Assembly: GCF_000001735.4 (NCBI RefSeq)
Contig: NC_003074.8
Location: 8,742,101-8,806,100 of the forward strand
DNA from: Arabidopsis thaliana
Lineage: Eukaryota > Streptophyta > Magnoliopsida > Brassicales > Brassicaceae
Length of the DNA: 64,000 nt
Direction of reading: 5' to 3'
Below are positions 47,203 through 57,274 of the stretch, piece by piece. Below the pieces are notes generated by a model. It worked only from the letters and a program-made list of their open reading frames with translations. It did not search any database and was not told the origin of the DNA. The position numbers and the translations under genes were made by a program. Numbering within the stretch: position 1 is the stretch's first letter; the number at the start of each line of letters is the position of its first letter.

Positions 47203-48942
47203 ACGGCGATGTTGATTTATTGGATGTTGATCACACACTTGTGTTTTGCAGATGATTTGTTAGTTTTCACCGATGGCAAGAAAAGTTCTATAGAAGGAAT
47301 TCTTCAGATCTTTGGTAAATTTGCAGATTTCTCCGGTTTGCAGATTAGTCTCGAGAAGTCGACCATTTACATGGCTGGAGTGAAAGACAATGACAAAGCA
47401 GACATTCTTCACAGTTTCCCTTTTGCCTCCGGCGCACTACCTGTTCGTTACCTAGGGCTACCATTGCTGACAAAAAAGATGACGACAAGCGACTACGGCC
47501 CTCTCGTTGAAAAAATCAGAGTACGAATAGGTAAATGGACGGCGAGACACCTCTCCTTTGCGGGTCGTCTACAACTCATTAGTTCGGTAATCCATAGTCT
47601 AACCAACTTTTGGATGTCTGCGTTTCGTCTTCCAAGTGCCTGCATCAAAGAAATCGATAGCATTTGCTCTTCTTTTCTCTGGTCTGGCCCCGAACTGAAT
47701 ACAAAAAAGGCTAAAGTAGCATGGAGTGATGTTTGCACACCCAAAGATGAAGGAGGGTTAGGCATCAGATCTTTAAAGGAAGCAAACAAGGTCAGTTTGT
47801 TAAAACTCATTTGGAGGATGCTCTCGTCTACTTCTTTGTGGGTTCAATGGTTGCGATTATATCTGCTGCGAAAGGGTTCCTTTTGGTCTATCAGTGGGAA
47901 CACAACTCTAGGATCATGGATGTGGAAGAAGATTCTTAAACACAGAGCTTTAGCTTCAGGTTTTGTGAAGCACGACATTCACAATGGCAGCAATACATCG
48001 TTTTGGTTTGATAACTGGTCAAAGATAGGAAGGCTGATTGATGTAACAGGTCATCGGGGTTGCATTGACATGGGAATCACTCTTCACGCCTCTGTAGCTG
48101 AAGCGGTTGTGAACCATAGACCAAGACGCCACCGACATGATACTCTGCTTCGAATAGAAGACGTCATTGCCGAGGTGCGCCACCAGGGACTTACTTCGGG
48201 GGAGGATACAGTTCGTTGGAAGGGAAATGGGGACATTTTTAAACCGTGTTTTAACACAAAGGAGACCTGGGCTGCAACTCGGGAACCAAAACTGAAAGTC
48301 AACTGGTATAAGGGTGTTTGGTTTTCACATGCAACGCCTAAATACTCAGTTTTAGCTTGGATAGCGATAAAGAATCGTCTAACTACGGGAGATCGGATGT
48401 TAAGTTGGAATGCGGGAGCTGACTCTTCGTGTGTGCTCTGTCACCACCTCGTGGAAACGCGCGACCACTTGTTCTTCACATGCCCTTACTCAGCAGAGGT
48501 ATGGTCTACACTCACACGAAAGCTCCTTTCTCAACATTTCACCAACCGCTGGGAAGCTATTCTAAAGCTCTTAACAAACAAGTCGTTGGGGCACGAGGTT
48601 CCGTTCTTGACAAGATACACTTTTCAGCTAACTCTCCACTCTCTTTGGAAGGAAAGAAATGGCAGACGACATGGAGAAGTGCCGCAGGCTGCAGCTCAAA
48701 TGGTTCGTTTCCTTGATAAGCAAGTCCGAAATAGGATCTCTTCCATTCAAAGCCAAGAAGACAGAAGATATAATGGTTGTATGACATGTTGGTTCGGTTC
48801 TAGATAGTGTGGCTCTCTACATATTCTTTCTGACCTTATTCTTTGACTCTTGTATCTAAAATTTATAGGCACAAACGTTGCACTCGATGTAAATCAGTTT
48901 TTTTTCGAATAAATTTTAAATTTTATTCAAAAAAAAAAAAAA
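47203..48942 (+). mobile_element. 5'-truncated LINE (L1 type) with poly(A) and 7-bp TSD
   Basis: GAAGATT occurs at 47196-47202 and again at 48943-48949, flanking 1740 bp that end in a poly(A) run (48929-48942). The insert carries one uninterrupted frame of about 535 codons to 48807. It begins just before the reverse-transcriptase active site (THLCFADDLLVFTDG) and runs through the RT thumb region (RYLGLPLLTKKM, SFAGRLQLISSVIHS) into a zinc-binding RT-associated domain (LAWIAIKNRLTTGDRM, CVLCHHLVETRDHLFFTCPYSAEVW). The endonuclease and the first part of RT are missing, the usual result of incomplete target-primed reverse transcription. An unbroken frame suggests a fairly recent insertion. The element cannot move by itself. 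Confidence 0.92.
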
Positions 48943-49500
48943 GAAGATTCAGGTTTGCTCTGTTGTTTCCTGTGAGATTAAGATGAAGTATGAAAGTCAA
49001 ATAATGGTGAAATTAAGTGATGGAAATCTGACAGATGCTTACTTGGAGTACTTGAGAAATGAGCTTCAGTCTGTGGAGGCTGAAAGTGCCAAAGTTTCTG
49101 AAGAAATTGAACGTCTTTCTCAGTCTCATGCCCTAGGTTCTTCATTAGTTTTCTTCTACTGATTTAGTTTTAGATCATATAGAGTTTGCTACTGTTATTT
49201 TTATAATATGAGTTTTCTTCTATGGATTTGTTAGATTCTAGTAGGTTGCAAAGGGATCTTGAAGGTCTTTTACTGTCACTGGATTCTATGTCATCTCAGG
49301 TTATTTGGTTGAATAGATTATTTCTTTGGCTGGAATCAAAAGGCTTAGTTTTGAGAGTTATGTGATTCTTATTTTAGGATGTGGAGAAGTCAAAAGAGAA
49401 TCAACCATCTAGCAGCTCAATGGAAGTATGTGAAGTGATTGATGATGACAAGTTTAAGGTGCCATGTTTTTAAGTTTTGTTTCTAAGAGAAGAAGCTTTT

Positions 49501-49517
49501 GTGTGTGTGTGTGTGTG
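49501..49517. repeat. (GT)n microsatellite in an intron
   Basis: Eight GT units in the intron between exons 6 and 7 of the LINE-split gene. Confidence 0.85.
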
Positions 49518-51320
49518 AAACATGTATTAACAAAATTCTTTGCTTGTCACTGCCTATCTTCTTATTGCTTTTATATTGTGCATGGATTTGATCATCTTTC
49601 ACATGTTTTTCAGATGTTTGAACTCGAAAATCAGATGGAGGAGAAAAGGATGATTCTTAAGTCATTGGAAGATCTGGATTCGTTACGTAAAAGGTAATTT
49701 AAACGTACTTTCAGATTTACATATTTACCCTGTCTTCATTAGAGTTCTTCACTTGTTCTACCTTCAGGTTTGATGCTGCAGAACAAGTTGAGGACGCATT
49801 GACAGGCTTGAAGGTGCTCGAGTTTGACGGAAACTTTATTAGGCTCCAACTGCGAACATATATTCAAAAACTAGACGGTTTTCTTGGACAGCACAAATTT
49901 GACCACATTACTGAGCCATCTGAATTGATCCATGAATTGCTAATATACCTGAAGGATAAAACTACAGAGATAACAAAATTTGAGGTAAGAACACTCTCCG
50001 TCTTTCACTGCTGACTATTATGCTTTAGTTTTGCATAAATCCTAGATAAATGTATCTGTTTCTTGCTTCTTGTTCCTTTTTGTGAATAAAATTGAAATCT
50101 GCTTTCTTGCTCAGATGTTTCCAAATGATATATACATAGGAGACATCATCGAGGCAGCTGATTCTTTCAGGTTTGCGCTCTAGTATCTTTATGTCCTGAA
50201 ATTTGTATTACTTATCATTCTGAAACTGTATGGTACGTAAGTTATAAGACTAATAAGTTATCAGGGACGATAAGATGATATCATTCTATTATTCTTAAAA
50301 CTGCAGGCAGGTAAGGTTACACTCTGCAGTGCTAGACACAAGATCTTCAGTCCAGTGGGTTGTCGCCAAAGTGCAAGATAAAATTATTTCAACAACTTTG
50401 AGAAAAGATTTTGTGATGAGTTCGAAAACAATTAGGTGAGCCTTCCCTTTCAGTAGCTTGAGAGGCTGAATTTTTCTTTCGTAGCTAACTCATGTCATTG
50501 AGTGTCTGAGCAAGCCAATTGACTGCATGTTTTGTGATCCTATGGCAGGTACACGTTTGAATACTACGACAAAGATGAAACAATTGTGGCTCATATAGCT
50601 GGAGGTATTGATGCATTTTTAAAGGTCTCTGATGGTTGGCCACTGCTGAATACCCCATTGAAGCTTGCATCTCTCAAGAACTCTGACAATCAGTCAAAGG
50701 GATTTTCTCTGAGCCTTATCAGCAAACTTGAGGTAAGATCATGTTTCTCCAAACTCAACACTTTCTTCTCGATTTTACAATTCCATCATAAACAAAGGTC
50801 TTCTCTGTTCCTTCTCCAGGTCATTGTTGTCAGTCTTATTTAATCTCTCAAATCGAACATTTAGGATATGTAATAACATGATTAAGCCATTGTCCTAGAC
50901 CAAATACAGTTTGCAACATTGTAGATGTAAGTGCTTTTGGTTTTGCTCAGCGTAACGATTTGTCTCTTGCTCTACTAGTCAGGAACTAGCGAACTCCTTG
51001 GATTTAGAGACCCGGCAAAACTTATCAGGCTTCATGGATGCTGTTGAGAAAATACTCGTGCAGCAAACCCGTGAAGAACTCAAGTCCAATGAATCCTCCC
51101 AAAAGTGAGTACCAAGAACCACCTCAAGAGTTTGTGCAGTTTCTATCTCCTTATTGTTTTTGTCTTGGGTTGTTATCTGCAACTCTTTGTTGTAATTACT
51201 TTGGAAATTGGAATTGTATCAATACTCTTGCTTATGTCCTCAAGTTTCCTTTATATATCAATATCCTTAAACACATTATTATCTTACTCTCCGCCATATA
51301 TAATCAGAGAACTAATGAAA

Positions 51321-51491
51321 TAATCTCCAAATAATCTCCAAATACTTCTCCATTCTGGTTAATGGAGGAAAACACCAACCATATATAACTTACGGAGAAG
51401 TAATCTCCAAATAATCTCCAAATACTTCTCCATTCTGGTTAATGGAGGAAAACACCAACCATATATAACTTAGTGATTACTTCTCCGTAAG
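51321..51491. repeat. Perfect 80-bp tandem duplication bounded by a 17-bp inverted repeat
   Basis: Bases 51321-51392 are repeated without change at 51401-51472 (period 80). CTTACGGAGAAGTAATC at 51389-51405 is perfectly inverted as GATTACTTCTCCGTAAG at 51475-51491, so the second unit sits in the loop of a possible hairpin. It lies between the converging ends of the LINE-split gene and the SIN3-like gene. Confidence 0.9.
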
Positions 51492-51736
51492 GTGACAACA
51501 AAACTCAGAGGTCTCTTTAAATGGAAGAAGCTAAAGTTGTTCTTTGAGTGTTTTAACTGTTACTTTAGTCAATTTAAGGAAGTCAATATGGCTTAGTAAA
51601 TCAATTAAGAAAACCATTTAAAATCTACCAAGTTTAGTCTAAAAGACTGTTGTCTACACTTAGCTAAACCAAAAAACAGAACCAGAACCAGCACCAAATA
51701 AACCTAATGAAATTTCCATTTTAAATTAAACCACGT

Positions 51737-52861
51737 TCAGATTGTTCTTGTCTTCACTTGAGATTCTTGTGCAGTGGAACCTCTTTGCCTTGTAGAAAGT
51801 TTTTCAATCGTTTGCTTCAAGACAGGTTTCAATCTTTCTCTTACAAGAGTGACCTCGCGCAGTTTCTGATTCAACCGGTTCAAGATCGCAGGTAAAACTC
51901 TTTGATGATTTTCTTTCACTATTTCAAGCATATCTCTACCATATAAATTTTCTGCACATCTGTAGAACTTCCCTCCAAGATCTTTCAGGTCCCTCTCTCC
52001 GTTAATAACTTCCTCTGCATTCTTCGCTGCACTTGTTAGAAATCCCACCAACATATCTAGCTCGAACATCTGATCTTCCCAGTTGTACATATCTTTTTCG
52101 ATATCGGTTAGGTTCTTCTGTGCCTGGATATCATAACTGTTCACAACCCAAGTGTTGTTTAGTACTGTAGACGAGACCGGTGTCTGTTCTTCCTTGGGAA
52201 TTAGCTTATAGTTAGGTGTCGCTCGTTCAGTCTTTCTCCTTTTCTTCAGAGGTCTCTCAGGTTGGTCTGATTCCTTTGGAGGCAACATTCCTCTCTTCCC
52301 CTTTCCCTCCAACTTGATCTTATCCGACTCTGTGTCTTGGGGGTTATCATCAACTTTAACCCTAGTTCCAGCCTCATCTTCTCCATGACCGTAGGCAATG
52401 TCTACGAACCGTTGATAAAGATTCTTGTATTTATCGATCAAACGTTGAAGAGACTTAACGAATTGGCTGTAATCGATTCTATGAGACTTAAAGTCTTTAC
52501 ACAAGCAAGTGTAAACTCTCAATTCCGACCGAGTTAGTCTCTCCTCGATAGCCTTCAATAACTCTGTCAACTTCTGTTTCGCTTCTAAACGGTCCTTCAT
52601 CTTTCTCTCCACATCGTCTTTAGGTTTATAAACTATCCGTATACGAGGTATCATCTTTGGTTCATTAAGAAGAATAGGGTTCTCTTCCGGCTTCTCATCA
52701 TGATCAATCTTTCGATTAAGGTTATTGTCTTTAAGCCTCCTAAGTTCTCTAGTGAGTTCGGGATTTCTGAGTAGACGTACCGAAGATCGTAACCTTGTCT
52801 GTACCGATGAAGACTGTGTCTTGACACCGTTCGTCTTCATCAACTCATCAGCGTCAGCCAT
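51737..52861 (-). CDS. Short SIN3-like protein (PAH-like plus HDAC-interacting region)
   Basis: An intronless 374-aa frame from ATG at 52861. Residues 85-155 contain a PAH-like helical pair (VYTCLCKDFKSHRIDYSQFV..VDKYKNLYQRFVDIAYG). After a basic linker (PLKKRRKT), residues 217-290 resemble the SIN3 corepressor HDAC-interacting region: PNYKLIPKEEQTPVSS, then VLNNTWVV, then EDQMFELDMLVGFLTSAAKNAEEV, parallel to SIN3's PSYRLLP, VLNDHWVSV and EDDRFELDMLLE. Full-length plant SIN3 (SNL) proteins exceed 1000 aa with several PAH domains; this one has one weak PAH and part of the corepressor region. It may be a truncated retained paralogue with a nuclear role or a gene on the way to loss. Probably AT3G24260. 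Confidence 0.75.
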   Translation of the reverse strand: MADADELMKTNGVKTQSSSVQTRLRSSVRLLRNPELTRELRRLKDNNLNRKIDHDEKPEENPILLNEPKMIPRIRIVYKPKDDVERKMKDRLEAKQKLTELLKAIEERLTRSELRVYTCLCKDFKSHRIDYSQFVKSLQRLIDKYKNLYQRFVDIAYGHGEDEAGTRVKVDDNPQDTESDKIKLEGKGKRGMLPPKESDQPERPLKKRRKTERATPNYKLIPKEEQTPVSSTVLNNTWVVNSYDIQAQKNLTDIEKDMYNWEDQMFELDMLVGFLTSAAKNAEEVINGERDLKDLGGKFYRCAENLYGRDMLEIVKENHQRVLPAILNRLNQKLREVTLVRERLKPVLKQTIEKLSTRQRGSTAQESQVKTRTI

Positions 52862-53259
52862 ATCTTCTGAATCTCGATAGCGTGTGAGCGAAACAAACGA
52901 CTTAGGGTAGAGTATATATAAGGTGTTTTCGTTTTCCTTTTTTTTTGAGGAGATTAACTATCTAGATTTGCTGAAAGTACGCAGATTACTTGTTTTCTAA
53001 CCAATGGTAATAAATCAATTTATTTAAATTAGTTTTCTTTCAACTGATTAAAAACAATTAAACGCAAATTAAATTTTGAGAATCAGTATTTGTCTTATAT
53101 ATAAATTTATACATGAAAAATATAAAATATTTACAACAAAAATCATCATCTTATGAAGAGTTCATGAATCTCATCAAATCTCTCTGTTTTCTCTTGCAAC
53201 AAAACTCACGGTGATGTCGTCTATACAAATCTTGTTGCTTTTTATATTAGAATTTGTTA

Positions 53260-54190
53260 GATTCTAGTAGGCTGGAAGGGATCTTGAAGGATTTGTGTTT
53301 AGAGATTTATGTCATTCTCATTTTAGGAGGTGGAGAAGTCAAAAGAGAATCAACCATCTAGCAGCTCAATTGGAAGTATGTGAAGTGATTGATGATGACA
53401 TGTTTTATAGTTTTGTTTCTATTATATGAAGCTTGTGCCCCATCTGAAATTTTCTATATTTCTCTTAGTTCTTTCCTCTGGCTAACATACCTAAGATACT
53501 GTATGATATGCATCCAACCTCAAAGTTATATTTTGTTGAATCTTAAGGTGTCTGTCATAACCTATCTTAAAACTGCAGGCAGGTAAGGTTACACTCTTCA
53601 GTGCTAGACACAAGATCTTCAGTCCAGTGGGTTGTCGCCAAAGTGCAAGATATAATTATTTCTAACAACTTTGAGAAAAGATTTTGTGATGAGTTCGAAA
53701 ACAATTAGTTGAGCCTTCCCTTTCAGTAGCTTAAGAGGCTGAATTTTTCTTTCGTAGCTAACTCATGTCATTGAGTTCTCTGAGCAAGCCAATTGACTGC
53801 ATGTTTTGTGATCCTATGGCAGGCACACGTTCGAATACTACGACAAAGATGAAACAATTGTGACTCATATAGCTGGAGGTATTGATGCATTTTTAAAGGT
53901 CTCTGATGGTTGGCCACTGCTGAATACCCCATTAAATGGAAGAAGCTAAAGTTAGTGTTTTAACTATTACTATATAGTCAATTTAGGAAAGTCAATATTG
54001 CTTAGTAAATCAATTAAGAAAACCATTTAAAATCTACAAACTCAAGTCTAAAAGATTGTTGTCTACAGTTAGCTAAACCAAAAAACAGAACCAACACCAA
54101 AAACAAATTAACCTAATGAAAATTACATTCTAAATTAAACCAGGTTCAGATTGTTGTTGTCTTCACTTGAGATTCTTGTGCAGTGGAAGG
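53260..54190 (+). pseudogene. Partial, internally deleted copy of the LINE-split gene and the SIN3-like 3' end
   Basis: Three blocks repeat upstream DNA in order: about 53262-53405 copies 49235-49455; about 53577-53935 copies 50306-50660; about 53932-54190 copies 51520-51780, including the last 15 or so codons of the SIN3-like gene on the opposite strand. The middle block is nearly identical (roughly 97% by eye) but carries an extra T (ATTTCTAACAAC for ATTTCAACAAC) that shifts the frame. The intervening exons and most of exon 11 onward are deleted. No functional product is expected. Confidence 0.88.
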
Positions 54191-54440
54191 TCATTTGGAT
54201 TATGTGTAGGTTTGGGATTTGGCTCGAGTGATCTCTACATGTGGTGAGTTTGTAAGAAAATGAAGTTCGGGAATCGAAAAAAACGCTTCATAAACCCAGT
54301 AAAGCTACAAGAGATGGATGTTACAACTAAATAACACTTGCACTTGAAAACTAAACAAAGTTTTTATACAAAGAGTGCCACAAGTGGAGTGGTGGTATAC
54401 ACAGAGTAAAAATGAGACAATGTAAACAAGAGAAGGCCAG

Positions 54441-54950
54441 TCAAGCTAGACGAGTGGATCTGTCAAAGGCCTCAATGACTTGATAACCATATCTATGCTT
54501 ACACAAATGAATACTGCGGGTGACGAGGACGGAGGTGAGACTGTGCGGAAGATCAATACCGGTGCGTTTAAAACCCCAAATGAGACGCTGAACTACATAG
54601 TTCCCAACACGATCTTTCACCAAATTCTCAAAGTAACTATCAAACTCAGAGGCAATCAACGTAAGACACCTTTCATCAAGCATATCAAGAAACTTCTGCA
54701 CAGGGTAATTAGAGAAGGAGCCTGATGAAAGGGACACAAAGTGACCAGAGAACTTGTTTACCCTTTCTTATCAAAGGCAGCTATCAAGCAATCATTACCA
54801 AACATGGAGAGCAAAAGTGAACCAGCATGATGTATAAGCAGTAATAGGTTCTTGTTACCAATCTCATTACGGGAGAGTTCAACAAAAGTTGCACCAACTT
54901 GAATCAGGAACTTGAACAAAAGTTGCACCATTCTCATATTGACTTGATTT
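54441..54950 (-). pseudogene. APUM25: Pumilio-repeat RNA-binding protein fragment (APUM25-like)
   Basis: On the minus strand, 54441-54760 encodes a C-terminal piece of a Pumilio/PUF protein with about three 36-residue repeats: FVSLSSGSFSNYPVQKFLDML, VKDRVGNYVVQRLIWGFKR and CKHRYGYQVIEAFDRSTR, ending RLA-stop. Each carries a PUF-like N/Y..V core. Upstream, to about 54950, another frame continues in PUF style (GNKNLLLLIHHAGSLLL, GNDCLIAAFDKKG) but meets TAA at about 54761-54763; a one-base slip there would join the two. A 16-base word, AACAAAAGTTGCACCA, is duplicated at 54881 and 54915. PUF proteins need eight repeats to bind RNA, so this is probably a relic unless further exons exist that I did not find. 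AT3G24270 by position. Confidence 0.6.
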
Positions 54951-57037
54951 AAATATTAACAAAAAATTATATCTATGTTATTGTAGAGAAGAAAAAAGAA
55001 AAACGTATATAATTAAAGATTAGGAAACTCAAGTCCTTTGAAGAAAAATAAGAAATAAAAAAACCCAAGCCTAAAGTAAACCTTGATAAATCGTCATACC
55101 TTTTCTCAACGATACTATTCTATAATACATATTTAACTAGATAAGTAATCCGCACCTTGTGCAGAAAAAAAAATTATTAAATAAATTTAACATTGGATTA
55201 AATATAGAAGTTATTCTAGTGGCCAAAATCTATAATGACTTTAGGGTTTATATAGATATATGTGATATCCATTATATGATCAATAATATATTGGCAAATA
55301 TAGAACAGAACATTTATATTTTATTAATATGTTTAGTATATAAAATGATGATTCTTTTGATATTATAACTTATTCTTTATAAGATAAATAATATTGCTAA
55401 ATAATTCGCTTAACGCATTAGTAATACTATTTTTATGTATTTTTGTAAAGGTGAAAACGATTTTATGTAATATATGTTTGTGAAAAATTTGTAGTATTGT
55501 GGATGAATATGATATTGGTATTCTATTTATAGGAAAATATGTTTTTACATATGTAGGAAATTGTCTTTTTTCCTTGCAATTGTTTTAGAAATTTGTTACA
55601 AGATATTAATGCGGGAAAAATGTAAATTTTTGTTTCGGAATATCTATAGTAAAATATGATTTTGTTCCCATATTTTCTAATATTTTACTTATGTATTATT
55701 AGTTAATGATATACGCAGTTATTCTAATTGGCGGCAGATTTGCTATATATACTTGATTAGGGGTAGTTTTCTTTTGTAGACACATCAATCTGTATGAAAT
55801 TTACAGGATGAAAAACACTCGGCCACGAAGAGCCAAAATTTAGGTTTGCGTTTTGCTGTGTGAAGAGAAAATATGAGTCAAGTATGGGTTTGAAATTCAG
55901 TAATTTGAGAAGAGTTCATTGACTAAGTATTGACGTGAGTATGGTAGAATATACAATAAACCATATACTTACATAACTAATCATAAAAGGAATTGATAGT
56001 CTTATACTACATGCACTAAGTCACTAACCAACCTGGCTTAGCATTTCTAAACACGAATTTACAAACTGTTAAGATCTCGTGGCGTCTGACAACATCCAAT
56101 AATGACAATGGCGATATGAAGAAACAAAAGCAGAGGGCTAGACCAAGCATGAAGTTCTTTAACGTTATTTTTTGTTAAGAGACTGAAGAAGAAAGAAGGA
56201 TTCTATGGAGATTGGAGAGAGTGGTTGAGCTCGGGCAAGAGAATAAACCAATGTACCACTTTAGATACAATGTTTTGAGCTTTCTGAAGAGAAAAAAGAA
56301 GAGAAAAACGAGACTAAACAATTATTAGTTTTTCATAGTTATATTTAACTACAAACTGATTGTTTTCGGTGTATGTGTATAGGTACCAAATCCATTGGCT
56401 TTCGAGATTGAAATTAATTAAGAAACTCATAATTCCATACATACATACACAATATATGGACGAAATTTGAGTAAAATTCACTAAGCTTCTGTCCATAAAA
56501 CCTTAAGTGAAAAAGGGAGATCAATCCCAAGAATCTATTGAAAATATGATAATCTTAAGTAAAAAAGCAAACTCAAGAATCATAGCTTTATGGATAGAAC
56601 AAATTATAACGCTCTTGGAAGAAAACAAGAATCATCCGGGTCCTATTCTCTACCAAAACAAAGAGTGCCACCACACACGAAACTTATACACTTCGTTTTC
56701 ATCGAGAATGTTCATGTATATGAGGAAATCTTGAGATTTAGGGCAACGTCTTGGGAATCTCCTACTTATAATAAATTGAAATCAAGAAAAAATATAACTC
56801 ATGCAATGATCAGATTCCAGATTCAAGATCATATAATAAATCAAACCCTATATCTTCATGAAAACACCACAAGACATATAAGAACAATCACTACGAGAGC
56901 AGTGAATTTAGTAGAAATCAATACAATACATAAGGGTTTATCAATTGCTTGAGTAACAATGAACCCCTAAACAATAATGTCTAGAGATAAAAGATATGTA
57001 AATCGAAAAGAAATAAACCCTAAGAGAATGATCGAAA
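54951..57037. other. Intergenic region between the Pumilio fragment and SMAP2
   Basis: About 2.1 kb of AT-rich DNA. A short frame of 120 codons at 56590-56952 has no family features and overlaps the probable downstream region of SMAP2. I see nothing else here. Confidence 0.55.
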
Positions 57038-57274
57038 CTAATTGATATCGGAATCATCAAAATCATCCTCGAACTTGTTGAAGAAATCGCTGTCTTCGGG
57101 CTTCATTTGAAAGGGTGAAATTCCTCCAACTTCAAACTGCATATCCATGGGCCCGAAGTCGTCTTCATCGATCTCCATCTGCATAGGCATCGAGTATCCT
57201 GGATACTCCATCTCACCCAGAAAGTCACGGTACACCATCGGCCTCATCGGGTCTTGTTCCCAATATCTATCCAT
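57038..57274 (-). CDS. SMAP2: Small acidic protein SMAP2
   Basis: A 78-aa, strongly acidic protein (many Asp/Glu, Met- and Phe-rich) starting MDRYWEQDPM and ending with the conserved F/D-rich tail (FNKFEDDFDDSDIN). This tail is the hallmark of the SMALL ACIDIC PROTEIN family. SMAP1 mediates the response to the synthetic auxin 2,4-D together with AXR1-pathway components, and SMAP2 is its paralogue. There is no signal peptide or membrane segment. A TGGGCC site II-type motif (57386-57391 on the plus strand as GGCCCA) about 110 bases upstream suits a broadly expressed gene. The symbol is by recognition of tail and position. Confidence 0.82.
   Translation of the reverse strand: MDRYWEQDPMRPMVYRDFLGEMEYPGYSMPMQMEIDEDDFGPMDMQFEVGGISPFQMKPEDSDFFNKFEDDFDDSDIN

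Larger units (their letters stand above)
46849..51108 (+). pseudogene. Coiled-coil protein gene interrupted in exon 3 by a LINE
   Basis: Twelve exons can be reconstructed: 46849-46898, 46979-47090, 47175-47202 continuing at 48950-48952 after the insertion, then 49035-49136, 49235-49299, 49378-49458, 49614-49693, 49768-49984, 50115-50170, 50307-50435, 50549-50732 and 50983-51108. Exon 3 (KVKEIVED) is cut by the LINE. After the insertion its last bases TTCAG meet a donor (CAG|GTTTGC) and splice in frame to DAYLEYLRNELQ. As the DNA stands, the host frame enters the LINE and stops about 15 codons later. Downstream exons are still open: a Glu/Lys-rich coiled coil (SVEAESAKVSEEIERL; FELENQMEEKRM), then a globular C-terminal region with VQWVVAKVQDK and HIAGGIDAFLKVSDGWPL. 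I do not recognise the family; a coiled coil followed by a small globular domain recalls kinetochore subunits, which is only a guess. Probably AT3G24255. Confidence 0.8.

Noticed and set aside
56590..56952. 120-codon open frame downstream of SMAP2
   Set aside because: It has no family features, its base composition is like the spacer, and there is no promoter signal.
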